A model generated the notes under the pieces. That model was not told the origin of the DNA and searched no databases. It saw only the letters and a list, made by a program, of their open reading frames with translations. A DNA stretch of 64,000 bases. Origin: JAXHLG01 sp034522495. Its GTDB lineage: Bacteria > Patescibacteriota > Minisyncoccia > Moranbacterales > DUUL01. Of the stretch, positions 15,971-24,062 are shown piece after piece; position 1 is the stretch's first letter; every line of letters starts with the position of its first letter. A program made the translations under genes and the position numbers. The DNA lies in contig JAXHLG010000002.1 in assembly GCA_034522495.1 (NCBI GenBank), forward strand, positions 62,001 through 126,000, in the 5' to 3' direction.

Positions 15971-17746
15971 CTATTCTTTGTCAGTTTCACTCTCTTCTTC
16001 TTCCGGCGATAGGTCTTTTTCTGTTCCGATTTCAATACCAAATTTGGGTAGAATCTTGCGGTGGATAAGCATTATTAGGAATGATGCGGCGATGGATCCG
16101 GCAAATATCATCACGCTGGTGCCGATATCATTCATCAAGTCCGGGTTAATAAGCATTACCGAAGCCAGGGAAAGCATAATTACTCCTCCGATAAGCTTTA
16201 GCATTCGGCCGTGTTTTTCCTCGAATCTTCCCGCTTTCAAAGTCAGCGCGGCGCCTCCCACTACTATCATCTCATCTATCATATAAATGGCCAAATACAA
16301 AAGTAAGAGCATTACAAAGGTAGCCGTGGAAACATCGTATTGAGCAAGCAGGTTGGTCCAGACCACCGGGAACCCGGCAGTGCAGGGCAATTCTACCAGC
16401 ACTACTCCCAGAGCCAGACCGGCTGTTCCGGCCATCATGCTCCAGGTTGATTTATCCCCTTTCATAATACCGCGAACATCTTTGAATATTTTGGGCTTGT
16501 ATTTATCGGAAATAGTAAAAGACAGTCCTTTTTTGTACCAAAAGTAATCTTTGATATTAACCAAGGCAAAAGTGAGAGCAATTAAGGCCACTCCGACTTG
16601 AATCCAGGTTAGGTAACCGATATACATAAAAACATTCAACAATCCGGCCATGAACAGTCCATAAGCGGCGGTAGTCACCACCAGGAAAGTAGCTCCCACT
16701 AGGAATATCTTTTTTCTGGAGCGAGTGTAAATTACAATCCCCAAAAGAAAGCTGATCAGCCACAAAGAACAGGGATTAAAGCCGTCCACAAAAGCGATAA
16801 GACTGGTGGAGACAAAAAGCGGAACTCCGGAAAGATCTACTTTTCCCAGCAGAGGCAAAGAGATTTCTTGTTTATCTTCGGGCGTAAAATCGGAAGATTG
16901 CGGCACAAAAGGCGTAACTCCGTCCAGTTTTTCTGCGGGGCAAGCGCAGCCTTTTTCCTGGCATTTGACGATCTGTTCCTCCAGGTTGTCTCTAATCGAT
17001 TTTTCTCCAACATAATAGCTGTCATCCAGAAAGACAATCGGATAAGCTCCGGAAGAGAGACCGTAATTTTCTTTAAAGGTTTGATACAATGCATTTTGAT
17101 CTTCTTTGCTTATGTTGTGTTTTTTTATGTCTATTTCGTATTGATTTTCCAGCTCTTCTAACAAATCCTTCTGCAATAACGCCTGGCACTGAGGGCAATC
17201 ATCTTTGTAGAAAAAATGAAGGCACACCTCTCCCTGCTGCGCTTCCTTCTCGGGAGCTATGCTCATTTTTTGTTCCGTTGAAGATTGGCTGCCGTCGGAA
17301 CTTGCCTCCTCCGCTTGTTCGGCAACTCCGGCCTTTTCTCCGGGATCGACACAGCCCTGCTCCAGACAGGTTTTTATTTTATCTTCTATCTGTTTCCCCG
17401 TGGTCTCTGCACTGCCGAATCCGACTATCGGGTCGGAATCGCCGATGAAAGTCGCCGGCACTCCCCGGGCCTGAGTTCCGTAGGCGGCGGCCACTTTTTG
17501 AAACAACTCTACATTCTCTTTGTTATTCCAGGTTTCAAACATTTTGATCTCCAATTCCGGATATTTTTCCTCCATTTTTTCCAAGAAGGGCTTTTCTTCA
17601 TCGCAATGCGGACAGCCTTCGCCCCAGAAGAAATAGACAACCGTTTTTTCCGCGGCTGAAACCTGGTTGACTCCTGTTAAGAAACCAGCTCCCAAAAGAA
17701 ATAAAAAGGAAATTAGGGCAGAGAAAATAATTTTTTTTGTGTTCAT
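15971..17746 (-). CDS. Double thioredoxin-DsbD/CcdA-like membrane redox protein
   Basis: After a signal/anchor peptide (about residues 5-25) come thioredoxin domain 1 with GEGCPHCDEEKPF and GVPATFIGD, then a linker, then thioredoxin domain 2 with DDCPQC and AYPIVFLDD. An inter-domain CQEKGCACP and a polytopic domain of about eight TM segments follow, with GFNPCSLW and VELPCTAGFP, the paired membrane cysteines of the DsbD/CcdA family. It likely carries electrons across the membrane to extracytoplasmic thioredoxin domains. The start at 17746 is chosen; an in-frame ATG at 17767 adds seven residues. It is the first gene of the lipoate operon, directly after an ArsR-type operator. Confidence 0.88.
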   Translation of the reverse strand: MNTKKIIFSALISFLFLLGAGFLTGVNQVSAAEKTVVYFFWGEGCPHCDEEKPFLEKMEEKYPELEIKMFETWNNKENVELFQKVAAAYGTQARGVPATFIGDSDPIVGFGSAETTGKQIEDKIKTCLEQGCVDPGEKAGVAEQAEEASSDGSQSSTEQKMSIAPEKEAQQGEVCLHFFYKDDCPQCQALLQKDLLEELENQYEIDIKKHNISKEDQNALYQTFKENYGLSSGAYPIVFLDDSYYVGEKSIRDNLEEQIVKCQEKGCACPAEKLDGVTPFVPQSSDFTPEDKQEISLPLLGKVDLSGVPLFVSTSLIAFVDGFNPCSLWLISFLLGIVIYTRSRKKIFLVGATFLVVTTAAYGLFMAGLLNVFMYIGYLTWIQVGVALIALTFALVNIKDYFWYKKGLSFTISDKYKPKIFKDVRGIMKGDKSTWSMMAGTAGLALGVVLVELPCTAGFPVVWTNLLAQYDVSTATFVMLLLLYLAIYMIDEMIVVGGAALTLKAGRFEEKHGRMLKLIGGVIMLSLASVMLINPDLMNDIGTSVMIFAGSIAASFLIMLIHRKILPKFGIEIGTEKDLSPEEEESETDKE

Positions 17747-17773
17747 AGTTATTCTATTAATTTTCATTAATTC

Positions 17774-17817
17774 ATCAATATATATTGATATTATAACAAA
17801 TTTAAATTAAATTGCAA
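17774..17817 (-). promoter_or_regulatory. Promoter with ArsR-type operator for the thioredoxin/lipoate operon
   Basis: On the minus strand TTGCAA (17817-17812), a 16-bp spacer and TATAAT (17795-17790) are followed at once by the palindrome ATCAAT-ATAT-ATTGAT (17774-17789). The identical layout with operator ATCAAT-N4-ATTGAT lies at the arsR gene promoter (39987-40031). Repression would block the start site. Confidence 0.75.
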
Positions 17818-17823
17818 AACTTT

Positions 17824-18480
17824 TTATCGGTTTATCAATGAAGCTAATTCCCGCGCTTCTTCTTTGCAAGCGCTCGGACAATAAACCGTCGGTTGGCGCG
17901 ACAACACTATTCTCTCGCCGTTTTCCTCGAGCACGTGGACAATGGCGGCTTTCGTGTAATCGGTGTTTTCCCAAGAAGTGACCACCACGCCTTTGTCTAA
18001 ATATTCATAAACATTCTCCACTTGCTCGATTTTTTGAGCCGGGAATGCTTTTTCAATTTTTTCCAAGTCCAAATCGGTGTAAACAATTTTATCTTTCAAT
18101 TCTTCGATATAAACAACCCCTTCCCGGCTGCTCAAGAAAGAATAGCCTTCCTTGATTAAAATGCTGTCCATCTGCGGCTCGCCGGGCTTCAGCGTCCGGC
18201 CGGCCATAATTATATCAGCTCGGTTGTTTTTCAAAAGAGCAATGCTCTCGGCGGTGGAACCGGTTTTGATGATTTCGTACTTATCCGCGTTGACGTTTTT
18301 TGCCAGCTCAAAACAGGTCGGGCAGGCCGCGACTTTGATTTTTTCCGATTTATGCGAATTATTTGATTCTTCAGCCGGAGCTTGACCGGTTTTGTCTTTG
18401 TCTGCAAAAAAGAAAAAGCCAATTGCCAGTATAAGTGCTAAAATAAATATTCCCGAGCCGATTGTTGTTTTTTTGTTCAT
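17824..18480 (-). CDS. Membrane-anchored periplasmic-binding-protein-like protein with CPTC motif
   Basis: This 218-residue protein has one N-terminal TM (IFILALILAIGFFFFA), an acidic linker, and a small alpha/beta domain starting KIKVAACPTCFELAK. Segments such as KTGSTAESIALLKNNRADIIMAGR, GYSFLSS and VVVTSWENTDY resemble one lobe of type-2 solute-binding proteins. The CPTC after the first strand and a C-terminal YCPSAC are unusual for such proteins and hint at thiol or metal chemistry. The upstream region carries a GTTAAG direct repeat shared with the MacAB operon. The function is unknown. Confidence 0.6.
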   Translation of the reverse strand: MNKKTTIGSGIFILALILAIGFFFFADKDKTGQAPAEESNNSHKSEKIKVAACPTCFELAKNVNADKYEIIKTGSTAESIALLKNNRADIIMAGRTLKPGEPQMDSILIKEGYSFLSSREGVVYIEELKDKIVYTDLDLEKIEKAFPAQKIEQVENVYEYLDKGVVVTSWENTDYTKAAIVHVLEENGERIVLSRQPTVYCPSACKEEARELASLINR

Positions 18481-18513
18481 AATTTCAGTTTTATTAATTT
18501 TAATTTGTGACAG

Positions 18514-18531
18514 AGGGCTGTTTCCAAATAC
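18514..18531. repeat. Remnant of an E2 element end
   Basis: GGGCTGTTTCCAAATACC is close to the E2 terminus GGGACTGTTTCCAAACACC, but no partner end is seen nearby. Confidence 0.4.
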
Positions 18532-18613
18532 CCACTTGCTAATAACCGTGTAAAAGTTATCCGCATCTTTTGCGTATTGTAACAGCTCAATATTTTTTTA
18601 TTATGATTTTAAT

Positions 18614-18630
18614 GTTAAGAAATTGTTAAG
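18614..18630. promoter_or_regulatory. PhoB/OmpR-like direct repeat upstream of the binding-protein-like gene
   Basis: GTTAAG at 18614-18619 and again at 18625-18630, an 11-bp period, with a -10-like CATAAT on the minus strand just downstream. The surrounding 90 bp resembles the region at 25770-25875, which has the same repeat. Confidence 0.55.
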
Positions 18631-18652
18631 TTGGCGCTAATCCGAAGATTCT

Positions 18653-18871
18653 TTAGTTTGTTTTATCATTTTTAAATTTTGCCCGGATTATTCTTAAAAG
18701 GGCAAAAACAATAAAAGCCGTTCCCGCCCAAACATGCAAATCCACGATAAAAGAATATTTTGGGCCGTCTCCTTTTAGATAGGAAACCAATAAGGGAATA
18801 GAAGTGAGTGCAACCGCAACAAAACTTATAATACACAGGATTTTTATTGGTTTGGATGTTTCGTTGTTCAT
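18653..18871 (-). CDS. Small two-TM membrane protein (DUF4405/cytochrome b561-like fragment)
   Basis: A 72-residue protein with two hydrophobic helices (ILCIISFVAVALTSIPLLV and AGTAFIVFALLRIIRA) separated by a loop containing DLHVWAGTAF. The His-Val-Trp-x-Gly pattern before the second helix resembles small DUF4405/b561-type membrane proteins in which a histidine binds haem. With only two helices this is speculative. It lies 10 bp after the cupin gene and is probably co-transcribed with it. Confidence 0.55.
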   Translation of the reverse strand: MNNETSKPIKILCIISFVAVALTSIPLLVSYLKGDGPKYSFIVDLHVWAGTAFIVFALLRIIRAKFKNDKTN

Positions 18872-18881
18872 TTTTTTGTCT

Positions 18882-19199
18882 TTAATTGTTTTTTTTCGAC
18901 CTGTCTTGAACTCCTAAAACCACTAGGTCTTCTGTTGCTTTTATGCCTCTGATTTCGTCTTTTTTCATATGGATGCTTTGGTTTTTGGTCAAGGCGGTTT
19001 CTCCGTTAATATCGGTAAAAATTCCTTTGCCTTCCAGAACGGTTAGAAGCACGCCGTAATCTTCCGGGTGGGGAGGAATTTCCACGCCCGCTTTCAAGCA
19101 AATCAAGGCGGCGTGAAACCCCTTGGCATTCAAAAAATGTCTTTTGATAGGTTTTTCATCGGGAAAAACCATTTTTTTATTTAGATCATAAGTTTTCAT
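18882..19199 (-). CDS. Cupin-domain protein
   Basis: This 105-residue single beta-barrel has IPPHPEDYGVLLTVLEGKG (cupin motif 1 with histidine and glutamate) and KNQSIHMKKDEIRGIKA as motif 2. Part of the usual metal ligand set is replaced, so metal binding is uncertain. It is the first gene of a two-gene unit with the small membrane protein at 18653, and a nest of mobile elements lies directly upstream. Confidence 0.75.
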   Translation of the reverse strand: MKTYDLNKKMVFPDEKPIKRHFLNAKGFHAALICLKAGVEIPPHPEDYGVLLTVLEGKGIFTDINGETALTKNQSIHMKKDEIRGIKATEDLVVLGVQDRSKKNN

Positions 19200-19710
19200 A
19201 ATTAGAGCCTGCCCTCGCAGTGAGGGGCAATTAAGGTAAAATATTCAGGAATTACGCGATTGCGCTTCTACAGCGCCGAGAGCAAAGCAAGGCTTGGTTT
19301 TATGCGCACATTCCTTTCCATCTTGTGAAGATACACCTGAAAGAAAAACAATTTGCTTCTAAAGGGACTGTTTCCAAACACCATTTCGTTACAAAATTTC
19401 TGATTTTTCAGATAAATTTTTCAAACAATTTTTGTCCCGCATTGCGGGATAGCAGAGCTAAGGCAAAAAAATTTTTGGGAAATTTAGCAAAAAAGGTGGA
19501 ATTGCAGTAGGAATGGTGTTTGGAAACAGTCCCCTAAGATCTTTTTTCGAACAAATGCAAAAACCAAGCCTTGCTTTGCTCTCTTTAATATAAATAATTT
19601 AGCAAACAAGAAGCTTAACCGTGTAATTACCAATATTTATATTTTTAAAGCGGTGCAATTATATGGCTTTAATTTGTTAGATTTTCGCTGTGTCCAGGGG
19701 TTTGTCCCGT
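19200..19710. mobile_element. Three-level nest: E3 interrupted by E1, itself interrupted by E2
   Basis: The left E3 arm (GAGCCTGCCCTCGCAGTGAGGGGCAATTAAGGTAAAATATT, 19205-19245) resumes at 19634 with AATATTTATATTTTTAAAGCGGTGC. Between them lies E1 copy D (19247-19633), running AGGAATTACGCG to GTGTAATTACC. Within E1, E2 copy a (19364-19533) is inserted with near-duplicate flanks CTAAA and CTAAG. No coding sequence is seen in these 510 bp. Confidence 0.8.
19364..19533. mobile_element. E2 palindromic element, copy a (nested)
   Basis: The termini are GGGACTGTTTCCAAACACC and GGTGTTTGGAAACAGTCCC, perfectly inverted over about 19 bp. The 170-bp element carries an internal TCCCGCATTGCGGGA hairpin (19435-19449) and no ORF. 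Confidence 0.85.
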
Positions 19711-19725
19711 TGGATAACTTTCTGC

Positions 19726-20826
19726 CTATCGAGGCAAATAGATAATAAATTCGCTGCCTTCGCCTTTGGCGCTTTTTACTTCAATTTTTCCTTTATGCGC
19801 TTCTACAATCTTTTTGGCGATAGTTAATCCAATTCCTATGCTATCGTTTTTTTTGGTTCGCGATTTGTCAACCCGATAAAATCTTTCAAAAATAAACGGC
19901 GAGTCTTCCCGAGGAATGCCCGGTCCGCTGTCTTTGATTGAAATAGCCGCCCGCGCAGGCTCCTGCCAGGTCTTGAGTTCAATTGTCCCGCCTTTGGCAG
20001 AATATTTTATTGCATTATCCAAAAGATTGGAAACAGCTTGTTCAATTTTTGCCGGGTCGGCTTTTATCGGCGGAATTTGTGAATCAAAAGCCTCGCGCGC
20101 GGTTATGTTTTTTTGTTCAATCTTTATTGCAAATTTTTCTTTCGCTGTTCTTATTAGTTCATTCAAATCAATTTTTTCAAGTGATAGCGAAAAGTTATCC
20201 GATTCCAAAACAGCTAATTTTTTCAACTCCTTTGTTAGTTGAATCAATCTTTCCGCTTCTTTCTTGACCAGCAGAATCGCTCGGCGCCGGTCGGCTTCTT
20301 CAATGATAACATTATCATCCATTGCTTCCAAGTAGCCGTAAATATTTGTTAAAGGAGTGGATAACTCATGAGACAAATTCGCCACCAGATCTTTTCTCAT
20401 TTTTTCCAGGTTTTCCAGCTTTAAAAACATTTCATTTAATGTTTCTATTAAATCATTGATTTCGTCGCCGGTGGAGGTGTTGATTCGGGTATTGTAATCT
20501 CCTTCAGAAAATTCTTTAGCCGCTTTCATGACTTTTTGCAAAGGGTCTAAGATTACTTTGCTCAAAAAATATCCGAAGAACAAGGATATAACTGTTCCCA
20601 GAACGCCAACCCAAATTAACGACTGATGAACATTTGTTAAAAAAATTTGTCCCGGTCCGCTCTTTAGACAACGGGGTATGGCAGCTCTGGAAGATTCGCA
20701 AAATTCTTGAAAATGGCGGGGAATATAATATTGAGCCGAAAGCCCTACGATTATCATTGCCAGAGCAACTACCGCCAAGAAGGATAAAGTAAGCTTCCAT
20801 TGCAAATTGAATTTAATCTTTTTCAT
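19726..20826 (-). CDS. Sensor histidine kinase
   Basis: A 366-residue membrane kinase with TM1 (about residues 13-31), a short extracytoplasmic loop with CESSRAAIPRC (two cysteines), TM2 (about 68-90) and a HAMP domain. The phosphoacceptor region is VANLSHELSTPLTNIYGYLE, and the ATPase motifs are N box LLDNAIKYS, G1 IKDSGPGIP, F box FERFYRVDKSR and G2 GIGLTIAKKI. The two cysteines in the small sensor loop may sense redox or metal stress; that is inference. It overlaps the response-regulator gene by 4 bp and closes the MacAB operon. Confidence 0.94.
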   Translation of the reverse strand: MKKIKFNLQWKLTLSFLAVVALAMIIVGLSAQYYIPRHFQEFCESSRAAIPRCLKSGPGQIFLTNVHQSLIWVGVLGTVISLFFGYFLSKVILDPLQKVMKAAKEFSEGDYNTRINTSTGDEINDLIETLNEMFLKLENLEKMRKDLVANLSHELSTPLTNIYGYLEAMDDNVIIEEADRRRAILLVKKEAERLIQLTKELKKLAVLESDNFSLSLEKIDLNELIRTAKEKFAIKIEQKNITAREAFDSQIPPIKADPAKIEQAVSNLLDNAIKYSAKGGTIELKTWQEPARAAISIKDSGPGIPREDSPFIFERFYRVDKSRTKKNDSIGIGLTIAKKIVEAHKGKIEVKSAKGEGSEFIIYLPR

Positions 20827-21506
20827 GCTTTTAGTTTATAGCCGACGCCTTTGACGGTGATTATTAACTCCTGGCCTTTGTCATTTAATTTTTGCCGCAG
20901 ATTGGCAATATGGACATCTATTGTCCGGTCAAAAACTATTTCATCGTCAAAGGTGTAAATTTTATGCATCAAATCAGACCTGGAAAAAACAATCCCCGGC
21001 TGCTTGGCAAAGGTCAAAAGCAGGTTAAATTCGCGCCGGGTAAGATTTATTTGTTTGCCAAGCCTTAGAACTTCAAATTTTTCCGGAATAATTTCCAAAT
21101 CGCTTATTTTGATGGGTTTTTTGTTTTTTGATGCTTCGCTTGCCCGGCTTCTTCGCAAAACCGCCCTTACTCTGGCTGACAGCTCTTTGGGACTGAAAGG
21201 TTTGGCAATATAGTCATCGGCTCCGATTTCCAAACCGACAATCTTGTCGGTTTCTTCGTCTTTGGCGGTTAGCATAATGATCGGAATATTATTTTCCTCT
21301 CTGACCGATCTGGCTATCGTCAATCCGTCTATTTCAGGAAGCATCAAGTCAAGAACAATCAAATCCGGATTTTCTTTATTAATTTTCTCCAGTCCTTGTT
21401 TGCCGTCATCTGCTATTGTCACCTTGAAGCCTTCTTTTTCCAAATAAAGCTTAACCAGTTCGGCTATTTTCCGATCATCTTCAATTATTAAAATTTTTTC
21501 TTGCAT
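20823..21506 (-). CDS. OmpR/PhoB-family response regulator
   Basis: This 227-residue protein has an N-terminal receiver (IEDDRKIAELVK, phospho-Asp in LIVLDLMLPEIDG, and DDYIAKPFSPKEL) and a C-terminal winged helix ending in VHIANLRQKLNDKGQELIITVKGVGYKL. It is co-translated with the kinase. The GTTAAG direct repeats with 11-bp period upstream of the operon (25856-25872) and at 18614-18630 are the type of site this family binds, so it probably controls its own operon and the gene at 17824-18480. Confidence 0.95.
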   Translation of the reverse strand: MQEKILIIEDDRKIAELVKLYLEKEGFKVTIADDGKQGLEKINKENPDLIVLDLMLPEIDGLTIARSVREENNIPIIMLTAKDEETDKIVGLEIGADDYIAKPFSPKELSARVRAVLRRSRASEASKNKKPIKISDLEIIPEKFEVLRLGKQINLTRREFNLLLTFAKQPGIVFSRSDLMHKIYTFDDEIVFDRTIDVHIANLRQKLNDKGQELIITVKGVGYKLKA

Positions 21507-21511
21507 AAAAA

Positions 21512-22099
21512 TTATTTTATTGCTTCATCCTCTGTTTCAAGCCTTAAGACTTTGGTCTCGTCTGAATAAAAAATCAATTTTGAACCGTCCCCCTCAACTT
21601 TCAGAATAATCGTTGATTCGTCCTTGTCAACTATCTCTCCGCTTGCTCTTGCCGTATCGCCGCTTTTTACGCTCTCGCCGCTTGCTTCTTTTTCAGCTCT
21701 CTTTTCCTCTCTAAATTTTGCTTTTTCTTCTTCGCTCATCTCACTCTTGTTTTTCAGCTGGCCTTCATTCTCCCCGCCATCCTTCATCAAGGAGCCGGAT
21801 ATATTCTTGAAATCAGATTCGTTGTTGCCAATTATAATTTGATTAGCGCCAATGCTGCCGTCGCTGTTTTTTGTTCCCATTACCAAAACTTGCCGGCCTA
21901 TTTCTAAATCGCTCAAGCCGGCTTGCTTGGAATTTTCCTCCCATTTTGACAATTGATTATCTTCTGCCGGCTGTTCTTGATTCCGGTTTTCTCCTTCGTT
22001 GCCACTTTGCCCGTTCTCCTTTGAACAGCCGGCAAACAAGAAAGAGCATCCCGCGATCAGCAAGGCTATGATTGCAATGTTTGCTGGATTTATTTTCAT
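21512..22099 (-). CDS. Lipoprotein with DUF5666-like repeats
   Basis: The 195-residue precursor has a lipid-anchoring cysteine (AGCSFLFAGCSK near residues 17-26), a long Glu/Gln/Asn-rich linker, and a beta-rich module. VLVMGTKNSDGSIGANQIIIGN and ARASGEIVDKDESTIILKVEGDGSKLIFYSD resemble the small OB-like repeats of DUF5666 proteins. A charged helix (EEEKAKFREEKRAEKEASGE) separates them. It lies between the MacB-like permease and the response regulator, so an accessory role for the exporter or kinase is possible. Confidence 0.65.
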   Translation of the reverse strand: MKINPANIAIIALLIAGCSFLFAGCSKENGQSGNEGENRNQEQPAEDNQLSKWEENSKQAGLSDLEIGRQVLVMGTKNSDGSIGANQIIIGNNESDFKNISGSLMKDGGENEGQLKNKSEMSEEEKAKFREEKRAEKEASGESVKSGDTARASGEIVDKDESTIILKVEGDGSKLIFYSDETKVLRLETEDEAIK

Positions 22100-22121
22100 G
22101 TTTTTTAAACTTTATTAATTA

Positions 22122-23327
22122 TTATTCATATCTCAATGCTTCAATGGGGTTAAGCTTGGCGGCTTTCTGGGCGGGCCACCAGCCAAAGATAATTCCGATT
22201 CCAGCCGAAACGCCAAAAGCTAAAATAATTGATGACGGCGAAATTTGAGTAGCCGTGCCGGTAAAAAAGGTTATTCCATAAGCCGCACCGATGCCAAAAA
22301 TTATTCCGAGAACGCCTCCGAGAAATGTAAGCATTACGGCTTCGGTTAAAAATTGCAGATTAATATCCCTTCTTGTAGCGCCGATGGCTTTGCGAAGGCC
22401 GATCTCCCTGGTTCTTTCGGTTACAGAGGTCATCATCATATTCATAATCCCTATGCCTCCGACAACGAGAGAAATTCCGGCAATTGCCGCTAACAAGAAA
22501 GTCATCGTATCAGTCGTTTCAGTAGCCAGTCCCATAACATCCTGCTGGCTTACAACGCTAAAATCCTCCGCCGAGTATTGCCTCAAAAGAAAATCCGAAA
22601 CGCCCGACTGAACCAAGTTTATTGCCTGAGAGCTTTCCGCCTGGACGTTAATTGAGGATACGTAATCATTGCCGGCCAAAAATTGACGGGCGGTTGTGAT
22701 AGGAATAAAAACCATGTCATCTTGACTGCCTGAAGCTGTGCCTCCTTTGCGCTGGGTTACTCCGATAACTCTGAAAATGATATTGTCAATTCTGATTGTT
22801 TCGCCTATCGGGTTTGCTCCTTCTCCAAATAAATCATCACGGGTTACGGGCCCCAAAACCGCCACCTTTGAAAGGGATCGGGTGTCTCTGTCGGAGACAA
22901 AAGCTCCCAAATCAATTTCTGCATTTCTAACTTCGGGATAAGCGTCGTTTGTTCCAATAACCCTGGTGTTGGTGTTGGCTTCTTTGGCAACGATTTGGTA
23001 GCGGCCGGAAATCTCAGGCGCCACCGCTTTGACATGATTGACTTCCTGAGCAATGGCCTCGGCATCTTCAATAGTTAGGGTTTCAGCCGTGCCTCTGCCT
23101 TTGGATACCTGATTAACGCTCTTTAGAGTTCCCGGCAGCACTGTAACCAAATTGGAGCCCATTGATTGCACGCTTGCCTCAATGGAACCGGCCGCTCCCC
23201 GGCCGATTGAAACCATGGCGATCACGGAACCAATGCCGATAACAACACCCAGAATAGTCAGGCCTGCTCGGAATTTGTTGGCGGAAATAGCCGAAGCTGT
23301 TTCTTGAAATAAGTCGGATGTTAACAT
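22122..23327 (-). CDS. MacB-type ABC transporter permease
   Basis: A 401-residue FtsX/MacB-fold permease. An N-terminal TM (TILGVVIGIGSVIAMVSIG) precedes a large extracytoplasmic domain with SMGSNLVTVLPG and VAPEISGRYQI. Three C-terminal TM segments include VGGIGIMNMMMTSVTERTREIGLRKAIGA, the MacB/FtsX signature. It lacks a fused ATPase, which is supplied by the adjacent gene 1 bp away. Together with the HlyD-like adaptor this forms a MacAB-like exporter lacking an outer-membrane channel, as expected in a monoderm cell. Confidence 0.92.
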   Translation of the reverse strand: MLTSDLFQETASAISANKFRAGLTILGVVIGIGSVIAMVSIGRGAAGSIEASVQSMGSNLVTVLPGTLKSVNQVSKGRGTAETLTIEDAEAIAQEVNHVKAVAPEISGRYQIVAKEANTNTRVIGTNDAYPEVRNAEIDLGAFVSDRDTRSLSKVAVLGPVTRDDLFGEGANPIGETIRIDNIIFRVIGVTQRKGGTASGSQDDMVFIPITTARQFLAGNDYVSSINVQAESSQAINLVQSGVSDFLLRQYSAEDFSVVSQQDVMGLATETTDTMTFLLAAIAGISLVVGGIGIMNMMMTSVTERTREIGLRKAIGATRRDINLQFLTEAVMLTFLGGVLGIIFGIGAAYGITFFTGTATQISPSSIILAFGVSAGIGIIFGWWPAQKAAKLNPIEALRYE

Positions 23328-23328
23328 C

Positions 23329-24042
23329 TTATTCTTTAATTTCTTTAACTATTTTTGAACGGTGATTAGCCGTATCTTCTAGGATTTTTCCGTCTTCCAG
23401 GGTGATTATTCTTTTCGCTCTCCGGGCAATATACTTTTCGTGAGTAACCAAAATAATTGTCCTGCCTTCTCTGTTTAGTTTTTCAAAAGTCTCCAGAACC
23501 GCTTCTCCGGTTTTGGAATCTAAATTGCCGGTTGGCTCATCGGCCAAAATCAAAAGAGGGTTATTCACCAATGCTCGGGCAATAGCCACTCTTTGCGTCA
23601 TACCGCCTGATAATTGATTTGATAAATGATTCCAAAACTTCTCGGGAAAAGCCGATGCCTTTAAAACCGATTTGGCCATTTCTTCTCTTTCTTTGTTCGG
23701 TACGCCGGCATAAATCAAGGGAAGCATTACATTTCTTAGAACCGTTGTTCTGGGCAGAAGGTTGAATTTTTGAAAAACAAAGCCGATTTTGTTTTTTCTG
23801 ATTTCCGCCAGCTTGTCTTCAGAAAACTTGGAAACGTCTTTCCCTTCGAGAAAATATTGGCCGGATGTTGAATTGTCCAAACAGCTTACAATATGCATCA
23901 GAGTGGATTTTCCGGAGCCTGAAGGCCCTATGATAGCCACGAATTCTCCTTTTTCAACAGAAAAGGAAACACCTTTTAAAGCGGCGGTTTCTACCTCTCC
24001 CGATTTGAACACCTTGGTGACATTTTTAACATCAATTAACAT
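23329..24042 (-). CDS. ABC transporter ATP-binding protein (MacB/LolD type)
   Basis: A 237-residue nucleotide-binding domain with Walker A GPSGSGKST, Q-loop FVFQKFNLLPRTTV, signature LSGGMTQRVAIARAL, Walker B LLILADEPTGNLD and H-loop VTHEKYIA. It fits the LolD/MacB subgroup of ABC ATPases. It is tightly packed between the adaptor and the permease in the operon. Confidence 0.94.
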   Translation of the reverse strand: MLIDVKNVTKVFKSGEVETAALKGVSFSVEKGEFVAIIGPSGSGKSTLMHIVSCLDNSTSGQYFLEGKDVSKFSEDKLAEIRKNKIGFVFQKFNLLPRTTVLRNVMLPLIYAGVPNKEREEMAKSVLKASAFPEKFWNHLSNQLSGGMTQRVAIARALVNNPLLILADEPTGNLDSKTGEAVLETFEKLNREGRTIILVTHEKYIARRAKRIITLEDGKILEDTANHRSKIVKEIKE

Positions 24043-24062
24043 ATTGTCTTGGAATTATTGCT

